Assembly: GCA_963777625.1 (NCBI GenBank)
Contig: CAVZRO010000018.1
Location: forward strand, 186,001 to 250,000
Reading direction: 5' to 3'
Source: DATDIC01 sp963777625
GTDB lineage: Bacteria > Pseudomonadota > Alphaproteobacteria > Acetobacterales > Acetobacteraceae
DNA length: 64,000 nucleotides
Shown here: piece after piece, positions 53,333 to 61,400 of the stretch
Layout: every line of letters begins with the position of its first letter
How positions within the stretch are numbered: the stretch's first letter is position 1
Translations under genes and position numbers: made by a program
Notes under the pieces: model-generated
Databases searched by the model: none
What the model was told of the DNA's origin: nothing
What the model saw: the letters and a program-made list of their open reading frames with translations, nothing else

Positions 53333-54316
53333 TCAACTTCGGTGGGGCGGTTGCGGCGGTGGAGCGGTAAAGCCCAGAGTGTCGAAGGTCTCCGCCATGT
53401 GGGGCGGCAGGGGGGCTTCCGCGACCAACGTTCCGCCATCGGGGTGCGGCAGGCGTAGTTGGCGGGCGTGCAGGTGAAGCACGCTGGGCAAGCCGGAGAC
53501 GGTGGCGGCGAAGGCGCCGTTCTGGTCGGGCTGGGCGTATTTCACGTCACCCAGAATAGGGGCGCCGATCGCCACGCAATGCACACGGAGTTGGTGGGTG
53601 CGGCCGGTCAGCGGCGACAGCTCCAGCCAGGCGAGCTTGCCGGCGTGATCGAGCGTGCGGTACTCGGTGATGGCGCGGGCGGCGTCGGGGTCGGACGGGT
53701 CGGCGGGGGCGGTGCGTTCGCCGCGGGCGCCGCCGATGCGCTTCAGCGGCAGGTCGATGCGGCCTTCCGGGGGGATCGGGCGGCGCGTGACCACGGCCCA
53801 ATAGGTCTTCTCCACGTTGCGGCCGCGGAAGGCGGCGGCGAGCTTGGCGGCGGCGCCTGGGGTGCGGGCGAGCAGCAGCAGGCCGGAGGTGTCGCGGTCG
53901 AGGCGGTGGACCAGGCGCGGGCGGTCGGTGGCGCCGAAGCGCAGCGCGTCCAGCCAGGCATCGAGATGACGGGTGAGGCCGGGACCGCCCTGCACGGCGA
54001 GGCCGCTGGGCTTGTTGAGCAGGATCAGGCGGTCGTCGCGGTAGAGGACGAGGTCTTGCAGGTGGCGGGCGATTTCGGGCTCCGGGGGCGTGGCCGGTTT
54101 GGGCTGCTTGGGTTGGTCGGGGAGGGGCGGGATGCGGATGGCCTGGCCGGGGATGAGGCGGGTTGCGGCCTCCGCGCGGTGGCCGTCCACACGGATCTGG
54201 CCGGTGCGGCAGAGCTTCTGGATGGCGCTCTGCGGCAGGCCGGGAAAGTGGCGGCGGAACCAGCGATCGAGGCGGATATCGCCTTCATCGGTGGTGACGG
54301 TCAGGGATGGCGGCAT
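53333..54316 (-). CDS. RluA-family 23S rRNA pseudouridine synthase (RluC/RluD type)
   Basis: 327 aa. An N-terminal S4 RNA-binding domain (LDRWFRRHFPGLPQSAIQKLCRTG) precedes the synthase domain with the catalytic Asp motif HRLDRDTSGLLLLA. Also seen are LNKPSGLAVQGG, LPLKRIGG and GRTHQLRVH. Isomerises specific uridines in large-subunit rRNA; RluC and RluD cannot be told apart here. 69 bp upstream of the AsmA-like gene, same strand. Confidence 0.94.
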   Translation of the reverse strand: MPPSLTVTTDEGDIRLDRWFRRHFPGLPQSAIQKLCRTGQIRVDGHRAEAATRLIPGQAIRIPPLPDQPKQPKPATPPEPEIARHLQDLVLYRDDRLILLNKPSGLAVQGGPGLTRHLDAWLDALRFGATDRPRLVHRLDRDTSGLLLLARTPGAAAKLAAAFRGRNVEKTYWAVVTRRPIPPEGRIDLPLKRIGGARGERTAPADPSDPDAARAITEYRTLDHAGKLAWLELSPLTGRTHQLRVHCVAIGAPILGDVKYAQPDQNGAFAATVSGLPSVLHLHARQLRLPHPDGGTLVAEAPLPPHMAETFDTLGFTAPPPQPPHRS

Positions 54317-54432
54317 GCGGCTTTATATCAGTGGCGGGTGGGGGTGTCCTGGGGATGCGGCGTTGCTGCTTGCGGTGAGGAGGACTGGCTCAGGATGCCG
54401 ACGTTGCGCACGCCGGCAGTGATGGGCGCGTG

Positions 54433-55206
54433 TCAGCCCTTGATTCGGCTCATGGCCTGCTTGAATGCTCCATGCAGCACCTCGGCCTCGCTGGAATAGG
54501 CGAGCAGCAGGGCGCCGGCTTGCTTCCACTGAAGCGCCTGCTCCTGGCTCGACGCCAGCATCGCGCAGGTCTTGCCATGCTTGCGCGCGGCCGCCAGGAT
54601 CAGGTCGCGCTTTTCATCCAGCACCCGGCGCTCATCGGCGGTTCCAAACACGCCAAGGTCCTGGGCGAGATCGGCCGGGCCGAGCGTCAGAGCGTCGATG
54701 CCGTCCATCGCTGCGATGGCATCCAGATGATCGAACGCGCCGGCCGTTTCCAGCATGACGGTGACGAAGACCTGGCGGTTGGCGAAGGCACGGCGCTCCG
54801 CCGCGCTGGTTCCGGATTCAAATTCCGTGGCAGGGGTGAAGCCGCCGTTTCCGCGCAGTCCCATCGGCGCATAGCGAGAGGCGGCGACGATCTCCGCCGC
54901 ATGGTCCGCAGTCTCGACCTGTGGACAGTGCAGGTTCCATACGCCGACATCGAGCAGGCGGGTAATCCATTCTCGATTGGCTTTCGGCGGGCGCACGGCG
55001 ATCGGAAAGTCGATGGCGCGCGCGACCAGCGCGAAATCGGCGATCGTCTCCATGGAGGGCGAGGAATGCTCGATATCCACGCGCGCGAAATCCAGTCCCG
55101 CCGATTTCAGCAACTGCAGGATGGCGGGGTTGCGGGCCATGTTGACCCAGGTGCCGATTTGCAACTCGCCTCGTTCGACGCCGGCGCGCATGGGATTTGG
55201 CCGCAT
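54433..55206 (-). CDS. HpcH/HpaI family aldolase (minus-strand copy)
   Basis: 257 aa from ATG 55206, with GGAGGG upstream. Class II metal-dependent pyruvate aldolase family (4-hydroxy-2-oxoheptanedioate type). Motifs: IGTWVNMARNP, DFARVDIEHSS, PPKANREWITRLLDVG, MLETAGAFDHLDAIAAMDGID, LGPADLAQDLGV. The metal-binding Glu (MLET) and Asp (GPADL) are present. It diverges from a second aldolase of the same family at 55535. Confidence 0.92.
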   Translation of the reverse strand: MRPNPMRAGVERGELQIGTWVNMARNPAILQLLKSAGLDFARVDIEHSSPSMETIADFALVARAIDFPIAVRPPKANREWITRLLDVGVWNLHCPQVETADHAAEIVAASRYAPMGLRGNGGFTPATEFESGTSAAERRAFANRQVFVTVMLETAGAFDHLDAIAAMDGIDALTLGPADLAQDLGVFGTADERRVLDEKRDLILAAARKHGKTCAMLASSQEQALQWKQAGALLLAYSSEAEVLHGAFKQAMSRIKG

Positions 55207-55534
55207 GGCCAGTTTCCCTCCAATGAGAGTTGTTGCGAGCAGGGAGAGCGGCTGATCCGTCGCGTGCCGCATGTCAAGCGGCCTCGGGGCTTCAGTAGTG
55301 CGTCACATTGATTTTCGGGTTTGGGTGGAGAGCGGACCGGCGGCTTCGGATGCGCAATGCTGAATGGCTGACACTGACACTCATCGAGGCGACCCTCGTC
55401 GAGGCGATCCTGGTCTGGATAACTCATAGGCTGCGCCGCTTCGCCAATGTGCGATAATGGGGTGCACCGACGTGCCCGTCGCCGTTGGTTGGTTGAACGG
55501 GCGCGAAAGCTACCGTGGGAGGAATCGACGCCAG

Positions 55535-56284
55535 ATGAACGCCATCAAGGACTCCATCAAGTCAGGTAGGACCGTCGTCGGGACGGCCGGGGCACCGAAC
55601 GTCGACGTGTCGATCCTGGCCGACGCCGGGTACGACTTCCTGCTGTTCGACACCCAGCACTCCCCTTGGGAGATCAAGCAGCTGCAGCCGTCGATCCAGG
55701 CGATGCGCGGCAAGCAGGCGGCGCCGGTAGTGCGCGTCGCCGCCAACGAGGCGTATCAGATCTGCTTCGCGCTTGACGCCGGGGCGCGGGGCATCATTGC
55801 GCCGATGGTCAACACCCGCGCGGAGGCGGAGGCAATGGTGCGCGCCTGCCGCTATTTTCCCCTCGGCAACCGCAGCAACGCCGGAGTGCGCGGCGAGTGG
55901 GGCGAGTTCAAGAATTACCGCGACTACCTCGATGCGGTGAACAACGAACTCGTCGTCGTGCCGATGATCGAGACCAACCAGTCGCTGGAGAATCTCGATG
56001 CCATCGCCTCGGTCCCGGGCGTCGACGTCCTGCTGATCGGCCCGTCCGATCTTTCGATCGAGCTGGGGGTGCCGCTCGACTACCAGTGCGACATCTATCA
56101 GCGAGCGCTCGATAAAATCGCGGCGACCGCCGCGAAACACGGCATCACCGCCGGGATGTATTTCATCCCGCCCGGGATGGACCCGAACTTCTTCGTCCAG
56201 AAGGGGTTCAAGTTCTTCACCATGCCGTGGGGCCCCTGGGCGACGGCCGGGATCCAGAACGCCCTGGCCGGGATCGAGCGCTAA
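55535..56284 (+). CDS. HpcH/HpaI family aldolase (plus-strand copy)
   Basis: 249 aa from ATG 55535, with GGAGGA at about 55518. Same superfamily as the neighbour but distinct: VVGTAGAPNVDVSILADAGY, LLFDTQHSPWE, RVAANEAYQICFALDAGA, VPMIETNQSLENLDAIASVPGV, LIGPSDLSIELGV. Glu and Asp metal ligands are intact. It cleaves or condenses 2-oxo acids with aldehydes. Opens a plus-strand catabolic series. Confidence 0.92.
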   Translation: MNAIKDSIKSGRTVVGTAGAPNVDVSILADAGYDFLLFDTQHSPWEIKQLQPSIQAMRGKQAAPVVRVAANEAYQICFALDAGARGIIAPMVNTRAEAEAMVRACRYFPLGNRSNAGVRGEWGEFKNYRDYLDAVNNELVVVPMIETNQSLENLDAIASVPGVDVLLIGPSDLSIELGVPLDYQCDIYQRALDKIAATAAKHGITAGMYFIPPGMDPNFFVQKGFKFFTMPWGPWATAGIQNALAGIER

Positions 56285-56490
56285 CGACGTCGATGCGGGC
56301 GGTCTGGCAAACAGCCGAACCGCCCAGCGCGCGCCGCTGATCAGTTGTTCCGCCACGCCGGTGTCCACGACGAACTCAGATAGAGCACACTGGCTGCTGT
56401 CGACTGGATGTAACCGCGGCTGGAACGTTCGACAGGAGCGCTGAGCCGGCTGACAGACAGCTCGGCGAACAACCGCTTTCGGGACAAGTC

Positions 56491-57279
56491 ATGACACAGA
56501 GAGACAACTGGGGCTGGCAAGCCCGTATCGGCATGTTCATCGTCGGCAGTGAAGTCGTGCCCGAGGCCGAGTGGTGGGCGATGGTCCCGCTGAATGTGTC
56601 GGTGCATGCTGCGCGAGTAACCGCTCGGGCGCCCTGGGCGCGCTGGCGCGACGACCGCAGCGGGGTGGAGTTGGAAGATGACCTGCTGCGCGGCTGCCGG
56701 CAGTTCGCACCGATGTGCCTGTCGGCGGTCGTGGTTGGCCACAGCTCCAGCAGCATCCTGGGTGGCCCACAGTGGGACGAAGCGGTCGTGGAAACGCTGT
56801 CGCGGGAACTCGGCGGAGGGGTGGCGGTGACCACCAACGGGCTGGACTGTGCGGCGGCGCTGCAGGCGAGCGGCGTAAATCGTCCATTCCTGGTATTTCC
56901 GCCCTGGTTCGACGATAGCCTGGTGGCGGCGGGTGTTCGGGACTGGTGCGCACGCGGGACCAAGCCGGCGGGGCATCTGCGTTATGATCCCGGCCGACAA
57001 TGGCGCGACGTGCCACCTGGCGAGCTGTATCGGCAGGGTATGGGCATCGAGCAAGCGATCGAACCGCTGTACCAGCAGGTGCGAGTGGCCTGCCCGCAGG
57101 AGGCGGATGGCGTCCTGATCGCCGGCACTGGGTTTCGTTGCGTGGGTATTCTCGATGCGCTGGAGCGCGACCTGCAACGTCCCGTCGTCTCGGCGAACCA
57201 AGCCAGCCTGTGGCATTGCCTCCGCCTATCCGGCGTACGCACGCCGGTCGGCGGTTACGGAAACCTGCTCCGTCTCTGA
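56491..57279 (+). CDS. Asp/Glu racemase superfamily protein (maleate isomerase / arylmalonate decarboxylase-like)
   Basis: 262 aa. Family pattern: EAEWWAMVPLNVSVHAARVTARA, VTTNGLDCAAALQASGV, and a C-terminal RDLQRPVVSANQASLWHCLRL close to the SSNQA segment of maleate isomerases. The two positions where isomerases place catalytic Cys read GHSSSS (residue 85 region) and AGTG (residue 212). The only nearby Cys, C217, lies a few residues on. The chemistry may therefore differ from that of maleate isomerase. Same strand as the aldolase upstream and the dehydrogenases downstream. Confidence 0.8.
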   Translation: MTQRDNWGWQARIGMFIVGSEVVPEAEWWAMVPLNVSVHAARVTARAPWARWRDDRSGVELEDDLLRGCRQFAPMCLSAVVVGHSSSSILGGPQWDEAVVETLSRELGGGVAVTTNGLDCAAALQASGVNRPFLVFPPWFDDSLVAAGVRDWCARGTKPAGHLRYDPGRQWRDVPPGELYRQGMGIEQAIEPLYQQVRVACPQEADGVLIAGTGFRCVGILDALERDLQRPVVSANQASLWHCLRLSGVRTPVGGYGNLLRL

Positions 57280-57588
57280 TCGGAATATGATGGATCCGGA
57301 CTTGCTTCCGGGAAGTACCTGCCCTGGTTGATGATCCGGCGGATGCAAGCTCCGCGGTTCAATCTGATTGAATGTCGGCTTCAGCGACTGGTTGATCGGA
57401 TCGCGAGCGCCCGACGTGGGTCGAAACCCGAAATTTGAACTGAGACACTGCCGGGCCTCCACCCGAATAATCCCCCCTGGGACCGCGGCAAACGCTGTGC
57501 CTTGCAATCCATCCGTTTTGCCGGGTGTGGCTCGCCGGCCCACAGGCTCTACACTGGCGCTGCCACATCCAACCGGAGACCATCGCAT
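57280..57588. other. Intergenic region before the Rap1a-like gene
   Basis: About 300 bp. No gene and no clear hairpin with a T-run. A CGGAGA ribosome site lies just before 57589. Nothing else noted. Confidence 0.4.
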
Positions 57589-57960
57589 ATGACGCGCTAT
57601 GTCCCCGCCGCCGCTGCCATCGCGCTTTTCCTCCTACCCGCTGCTGCCTCGGCGCAACGCACCATCGATCTGCACGCCCGTACCGCCGGCGAACTGGCGC
57701 AGCTTTGCTCGGCCAACCCGCGCGATCCGCGTGGCGCCGCGGAAGTCAACTACTGTCACGGGTTCGCGCAAGGCGCGGCGGACGTGTTGCTGGAAACGGC
57801 TGGCGGCACCAAGCCGTTCTGCTTTCCCAACCCGGCGCCCACCCGCACCGCGACGCTCGCGCAGTTCGTGGAATGGGTCCGGGCGGTCCCGGATCACGCC
57901 AGGTTGCCGGCATCCCGCGGCCTGGCTCAGTTCCTGGGTGAGCGGTACCCCTGCAAATAG
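57589..57960 (+). CDS. Exported Rap1a/Tai-like protein
   Basis: 123 aa. Signal peptide (MTRYVPAAAAIALFLLPAAASAQ) and a short domain with four Cys and the pattern GELAQLCSANPRDPRGAAEVNYCHGFAQGA... then FCFPNP and a final ERYPCK. This is the arrangement of the Rap1a/Tai domain, first described in periplasmic immunity proteins of type VI effectors but also widespread outside such loci. No effector lies next to it, so immunity is not implied. Confidence 0.75.
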   Translation: MTRYVPAAAAIALFLLPAAASAQRTIDLHARTAGELAQLCSANPRDPRGAAEVNYCHGFAQGAADVLLETAGGTKPFCFPNPAPTRTATLAQFVEWVRAVPDHARLPASRGLAQFLGERYPCK

Positions 57961-58032
57961 CATGGGCACTCTTGCCCCCATTCCGCCAACCCCGTTCAAT
58001 GCCCGCCCACAGACGAACGGGAGGTCCAGCCG

Positions 58033-58794
58033 ATGCCGAAGCTCGCGGGAAAAATCGCCTGGGTGACGGGCGCCGGCAGCGGCATTGGCGAAGCCGCCGC
58101 TCTCGCGCTCGCTGACGAGGGCGCCACTATCGTCCTCACCGGACGCCGGCAGGATCCGCTGGAACACGTGGCCGGGAAGATCCGCGAAAGAGGCGGCACG
58201 GCCCACGTGCAGCGTGCCGATCTGATGCAATCGTCACAGGTGCAGAAGGTCGGCGCCTTCATCAAGGACACGCTCGGCCGGCTGGATATTCTGGTGAACA
58301 ATGCCGGGCTGAATATCGTCGATCGGCACTGGAGCAAGCTCACGCCGCACGGCATCGATGAGGTGGTGCACGGCAATCTCTCGTCCGCCCTCTATTGTGT
58401 CACGGTCGCGCTGCCGATGATGCGCGCACAGAAGGACGGACTGCTGATCCACACCGCCTCCATGGCCGGTCGTTTCATCGGCGGCTTCAGCGGCCCGATC
58501 TACACCGCCGCCAAACACGGCGTCGTGGCGATGAGCCACAGCATCAATATGGAGGAATGCGTCAACGGCATCCGCTCCACCGTCATGCTGCCCGGCGAGG
58601 TTGCCACGCCGATCCTGGACAAGCGTCCCAACCCGGTCAGCAAGGAAGACCGCGCGCGCATGGTGCAGGCGGAGGATTGCGGTGATCTGGTGCGCTATAT
58701 CGCCTGCCTGCCGCCTCATGTGGTGATCAACGAGGTGATGATCGCACCCACCTGGAATCGCAGCTACGTCGCCAACCTCCAGCGCAAGCTCTGA
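58033..58794 (+). CDS. Short-chain dehydrogenase/reductase
   Basis: 253 aa. TGAGSGIGEAA near residue 14, Arg after strand two (TGRRQD) suggesting NADP(H), NNAG in LVNNAGLNIV, catalytic Ser in HTASMAGRF and YTAAK near 157. The C-terminus lacks the usual GG motif and ends NRSYVANLQRKL, a variant seen in bacterial SDRs of unknown substrate. 10 bp before the next gene, same operon. Confidence 0.93.
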   Translation: MPKLAGKIAWVTGAGSGIGEAAALALADEGATIVLTGRRQDPLEHVAGKIRERGGTAHVQRADLMQSSQVQKVGAFIKDTLGRLDILVNNAGLNIVDRHWSKLTPHGIDEVVHGNLSSALYCVTVALPMMRAQKDGLLIHTASMAGRFIGGFSGPIYTAAKHGVVAMSHSINMEECVNGIRSTVMLPGEVATPILDKRPNPVSKEDRARMVQAEDCGDLVRYIACLPPHVVINEVMIAPTWNRSYVANLQRKL

Positions 58795-58804
58795 AGGACC
58801 GATC

Positions 58805-59785
58805 ATGCCGACCAACCGCAAGAAAGTGCTGGTGCCCAGTACGATGGGCAAGGAAGGCGTTGCGCTGCTGAGCGCGCGCGACGACATCGAGGTGCGGACC
58901 TACCCGGGCACGATCGGCCAATCCGATCTGTTGCCGCTGCTTGCCGATGCTGCCGGCATCGCGCTGGGCGGGACACCATACCGCCAGACGGAGCTGAATG
59001 CTTCGCCGCACATGGAGGTGGTTGCGCGCATCGGCGTCGGCTACGACGCGGTGGAGGTGCCGGCGCTGACCGTCCGGCGCGTTCCGCTGATGGTTGCCGG
59101 TACCTCCAACTCCACCAGTGTCGCCGAGCATGCGCTCTATTTGATGATGACGCTCGCCAAGCGCGGGCCGGCCATGGATCGCAAGGTGCACAACGGGCAA
59201 TGGGCCGATCGGCACGAAGGCCTGCCGACGGAGGTTGCCGGTAAAACGGTTCTGGTCGTCGGCTTCGGCCGGATCGGCACGCGGTCAGCAAAGCGCTGTG
59301 CCGGATTCGATATGCAGGTGCTGGTCCACGACCCCTACGTTCCTGCGGAAACGATCCGTGCCGCCGGATATGAACCGGCCGCCGATCTCGACGCCGCCTT
59401 GCCGCGGGTGGATTTCGTAACCATCCATTGCCCGAAGAACCCGGAAACGATCGGTCTGTTCAACGCTGCTCGGCTGCGGCGGATGAAGCGTGGCGCATTC
59501 ATCGTGAACACTGCGCGCGGCGGCATCATCGACGAGCCGGCCTTGCATGAGGCGCTGACGACAGGGCACCTCGCCGGAGCCGGACTGGACGTGTTCGAGG
59601 CGGAGCCGACCCCGGTTGCAAACCCGCTGCTCAAGTTGGACAGCGTGATCGCATCCCCCCACATGGCGGGGGTGACCACCGAGTCGGTTGCCGGAATGGC
59701 GCGCGTGACGGCGGAAAACATTCTCAGCGTGCTCGACGGGAAGCCGAATCGCGGGAATGTGATCAACCAGGAGGTACTGGACTGA
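58805..59785 (+). CDS. D-isomer-specific 2-hydroxyacid dehydrogenase
   Basis: 326 aa. NAD-dependent oxidation/reduction of a 2-hydroxy/2-oxo acid. Landmarks: VARIGVGYDAVEVPAL (substrate Arg region), NAD fold VVGFGRIGTRSAKR, VTIHCPKNPETIGLFN, NTARGGIIDEPAL, catalytic Glu region DVFEAEP and the His in ASPHMAGVTTES. Resembles phosphoglycerate dehydrogenase-like enzymes without the ACT domain. Likely part of a sugar-acid or dicarboxylic-acid pathway with the aldolases nearby. Confidence 0.93.
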   Translation: MPTNRKKVLVPSTMGKEGVALLSARDDIEVRTYPGTIGQSDLLPLLADAAGIALGGTPYRQTELNASPHMEVVARIGVGYDAVEVPALTVRRVPLMVAGTSNSTSVAEHALYLMMTLAKRGPAMDRKVHNGQWADRHEGLPTEVAGKTVLVVGFGRIGTRSAKRCAGFDMQVLVHDPYVPAETIRAAGYEPAADLDAALPRVDFVTIHCPKNPETIGLFNAARLRRMKRGAFIVNTARGGIIDEPALHEALTTGHLAGAGLDVFEAEPTPVANPLLKLDSVIASPHMAGVTTESVAGMARVTAENILSVLDGKPNRGNVINQEVLD

Positions 59786-59788
59786 CCG

Positions 59789-60367
59789 ATGCCGCAGCCT
59801 GATCACATCTCCCGTCTTGGCGTGCCGGATGCGGACGGACTGGATGACGACCTGCGTGCCATCTGGCGCAAATGTGTCGATAAGCTCGGCTTTGTCCCCA
59901 ACGTGTTTAGCGCCTACAGCCTGCGTCCGCAGCGGCTGCGTAATTTCATGGCGACGTACAACGAAATCATGCTGTCCGAGTCCGGACTTTCGAAGCTGGA
60001 ACGGGAGATGGTCGCGGTCGTCGTGTCATCCGCCAACCGCTGCTATTACTGCCTGGTGGCACATGGCGCCGCGGTCCGCCTGCTGTCCGGCGATCCCGAA
60101 CTGGGTGAAATGATGGCGTTGAATTACCGCGTCGCGAAGCTGGAGGTGCGCCAGCGAGCCATGCTCGATTTCGCCTGGAAACTTACCACGACGCCCTGGC
60201 TGATCGACGACCCCGATCGCGACGCATTGCGCGCCGTCGGGCTGACCGAGGCCGACATCTTCGACCTTGCCGAGACGGTTGCGTTCTTCAACCTGTCGAA
60301 CCGCATGGCATCCACCACCGATATGATGCCGAACCGCGAATATCACCGGGCTGCGCGCGAGACCTAG
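59789..60367 (+). CDS. Peroxidase-related AhpD/carboxymuconolactone decarboxylase-like protein
   Basis: 192 aa. The AhpD-type redox motif CYYC lies in SSANRCYYCLVAHGAA, with the downstream DFAWKLTTTPW segment of the peroxidase-related subfamily. Its TAG stop (60365-60367) lies inside CCTAGA, the target site duplicated by the adjacent IS481-type element, so the insertion sits exactly at the end of the gene and leaves the protein intact. 3 bp after the dehydrogenase gene, same operon. Confidence 0.9.
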   Translation: MPQPDHISRLGVPDADGLDDDLRAIWRKCVDKLGFVPNVFSAYSLRPQRLRNFMATYNEIMLSESGLSKLEREMVAVVVSSANRCYYCLVAHGAAVRLLSGDPELGEMMALNYRVAKLEVRQRAMLDFAWKLTTTPWLIDDPDRDALRAVGLTEADIFDLAETVAFFNLSNRMASTTDMMPNREYHRAARET

Positions 60368-60368
60368 A
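60363..60368. repeat. Target-site duplication CCTAGA of the IS481-type element (left copy)
   Basis: CCTAGA directly precedes the IS end TGTCGAA. The right copy is C (61396) + CTAG + A (62986), now interrupted by the IS701-type element. NCTAGN is the known target of IS481. Confidence 0.8.
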
Positions 60369-61308
60369 TGTCGAATCCAAGAACGTTGTTCAGTTTGGCG
60401 AAGGGGGTCATGTGTTTGATGCCGCTGTGGGTCCGTATGGTGTTGTAGGTCTTCAGCCATGGTTCGAGCGTTTCGATCCGCTCGGCCGAGGTGGTGTAGG
60501 CTTGCGCATAGGCCCATTCGCGCAGGCTGGTTTGGATGAAGCGCTCGGCCTTGCCGTTGGTGCGCGGGGTGTAGGGTCTGGTTCGCTTATGGCGGATGCC
60601 CTCCTCGGCCAACAGGTCACGGAAAGCAAAGCTTTTGTAGGCCGATCCGTTGTCGGTCATGATCCGCTCGACGCGCACGCCGAAGCGCTTGAAGCAGGCC
60701 AGCGCCCGCCGGGTGAAAGCGACGGCGCTCTCGGCTTTTTCGTTGGCCAGGACTTCGCTGTGGGCCAGGCGGCAGGCATCGTCGATGGCGACGTGGAGGT
60801 ATTCCCAGCCGGTACCACGCTTGTTGCTTTGGCCGGTGCGATCAGCGGTGATGCGGTGGCCGATGCCGTCGATGCGGCCGAGCTTCTTGATATCGAGGTG
60901 GAGGAGTTCACCGGGTTTCTCGCGCTCATAGCGAACGATCTCGGGTTTGGTCTCGAGTGCACCGAGCCGCCCAAGGCCGAGCCGGCGCAGCACCGCGCCG
61001 ACGGTCGAGCGCGGCAGACCGAGTTCACGCGCGATCTGCGGGCCGGTGCGCCGTTGGCGACGCAGGCGCTCGATGGCTGTCAGAGTGTCGGCGTCGGTGC
61101 GGTGCGGGCATCGGGCGGGCGCCGAACTGCGGTCCTGGAGGGCAAGTTCGCCGCCCGCCCGATGCCGCGCCAGCCAACGAAATGCCTGTCGTTGGGAGAG
61201 ACCGGCGGCAGCGGCCGCATCTCCCACCCGCCATCCATCGGTGCGGACGCGTTGCACCAGCAAGGCTCGACCTTGCGGCGTCAGGCGCGCATTCTTGTGC
61301 AGGTTCAT
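60364..61308 (-). CDS. IS481-family transposase (copy 1, intact)
   Basis: 314 aa. N-terminal helix-turn-helix (GRALLVQRVRTDGW, then AAAAAGLSQRQAFRWLARHR), a second HTH (GPQIARELGLPRSTVGAVLRRLG), then the DDE integrase core: HLDIKKLGRI (first Asp), IMTDNGSAYKS (second Asp) and TRPYTPRTNGKAERFI (Glu). The last codon spans the element boundary and the TAG stop is supplied by the CTAG of the target duplication at 60364-60367, outside the IS. Confidence 0.95.
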   Translation of the reverse strand: MNLHKNARLTPQGRALLVQRVRTDGWRVGDAAAAAGLSQRQAFRWLARHRAGGELALQDRSSAPARCPHRTDADTLTAIERLRRQRRTGPQIARELGLPRSTVGAVLRRLGLGRLGALETKPEIVRYEREKPGELLHLDIKKLGRIDGIGHRITADRTGQSNKRGTGWEYLHVAIDDACRLAHSEVLANEKAESAVAFTRRALACFKRFGVRVERIMTDNGSAYKSFAFRDLLAEEGIRHKRTRPYTPRTNGKAERFIQTSLREWAYAQAYTTSAERIETLEPWLKTYNTIRTHSGIKHMTPFAKLNNVLGFDI

Positions 61309-61395
61309 CCGGGGCTCCCTGGGCGTGCGGTTGAAGGTCTGGCAACCACAGCTTCACCCCTTCACCCCGGGTGAACAACCTTCATAGCTTCGACA
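60369..61395 (-). mobile_element. IS481-type insertion sequence, copy 1 (complete)
   Basis: 1027 bp bounded by TGTCGAA...TTCGACA, with imperfect inverted repeats of about 25 bp (both ends contain a GTTGTTCA block 16 bases in). Flanked by CCTAGA on both sides once the later IS701-type insertion is removed. One transposase gene on the minus strand. Confidence 0.88.
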
Positions 61396-61400
61396 CCTAG

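Noticed and set aside
57589..57960. Rap1a-like protein as immunity for a type VI effector
   Set aside because: No effector or secretion gene is adjacent, and Rap1a/Tai domains are common in exported proteins outside such loci.
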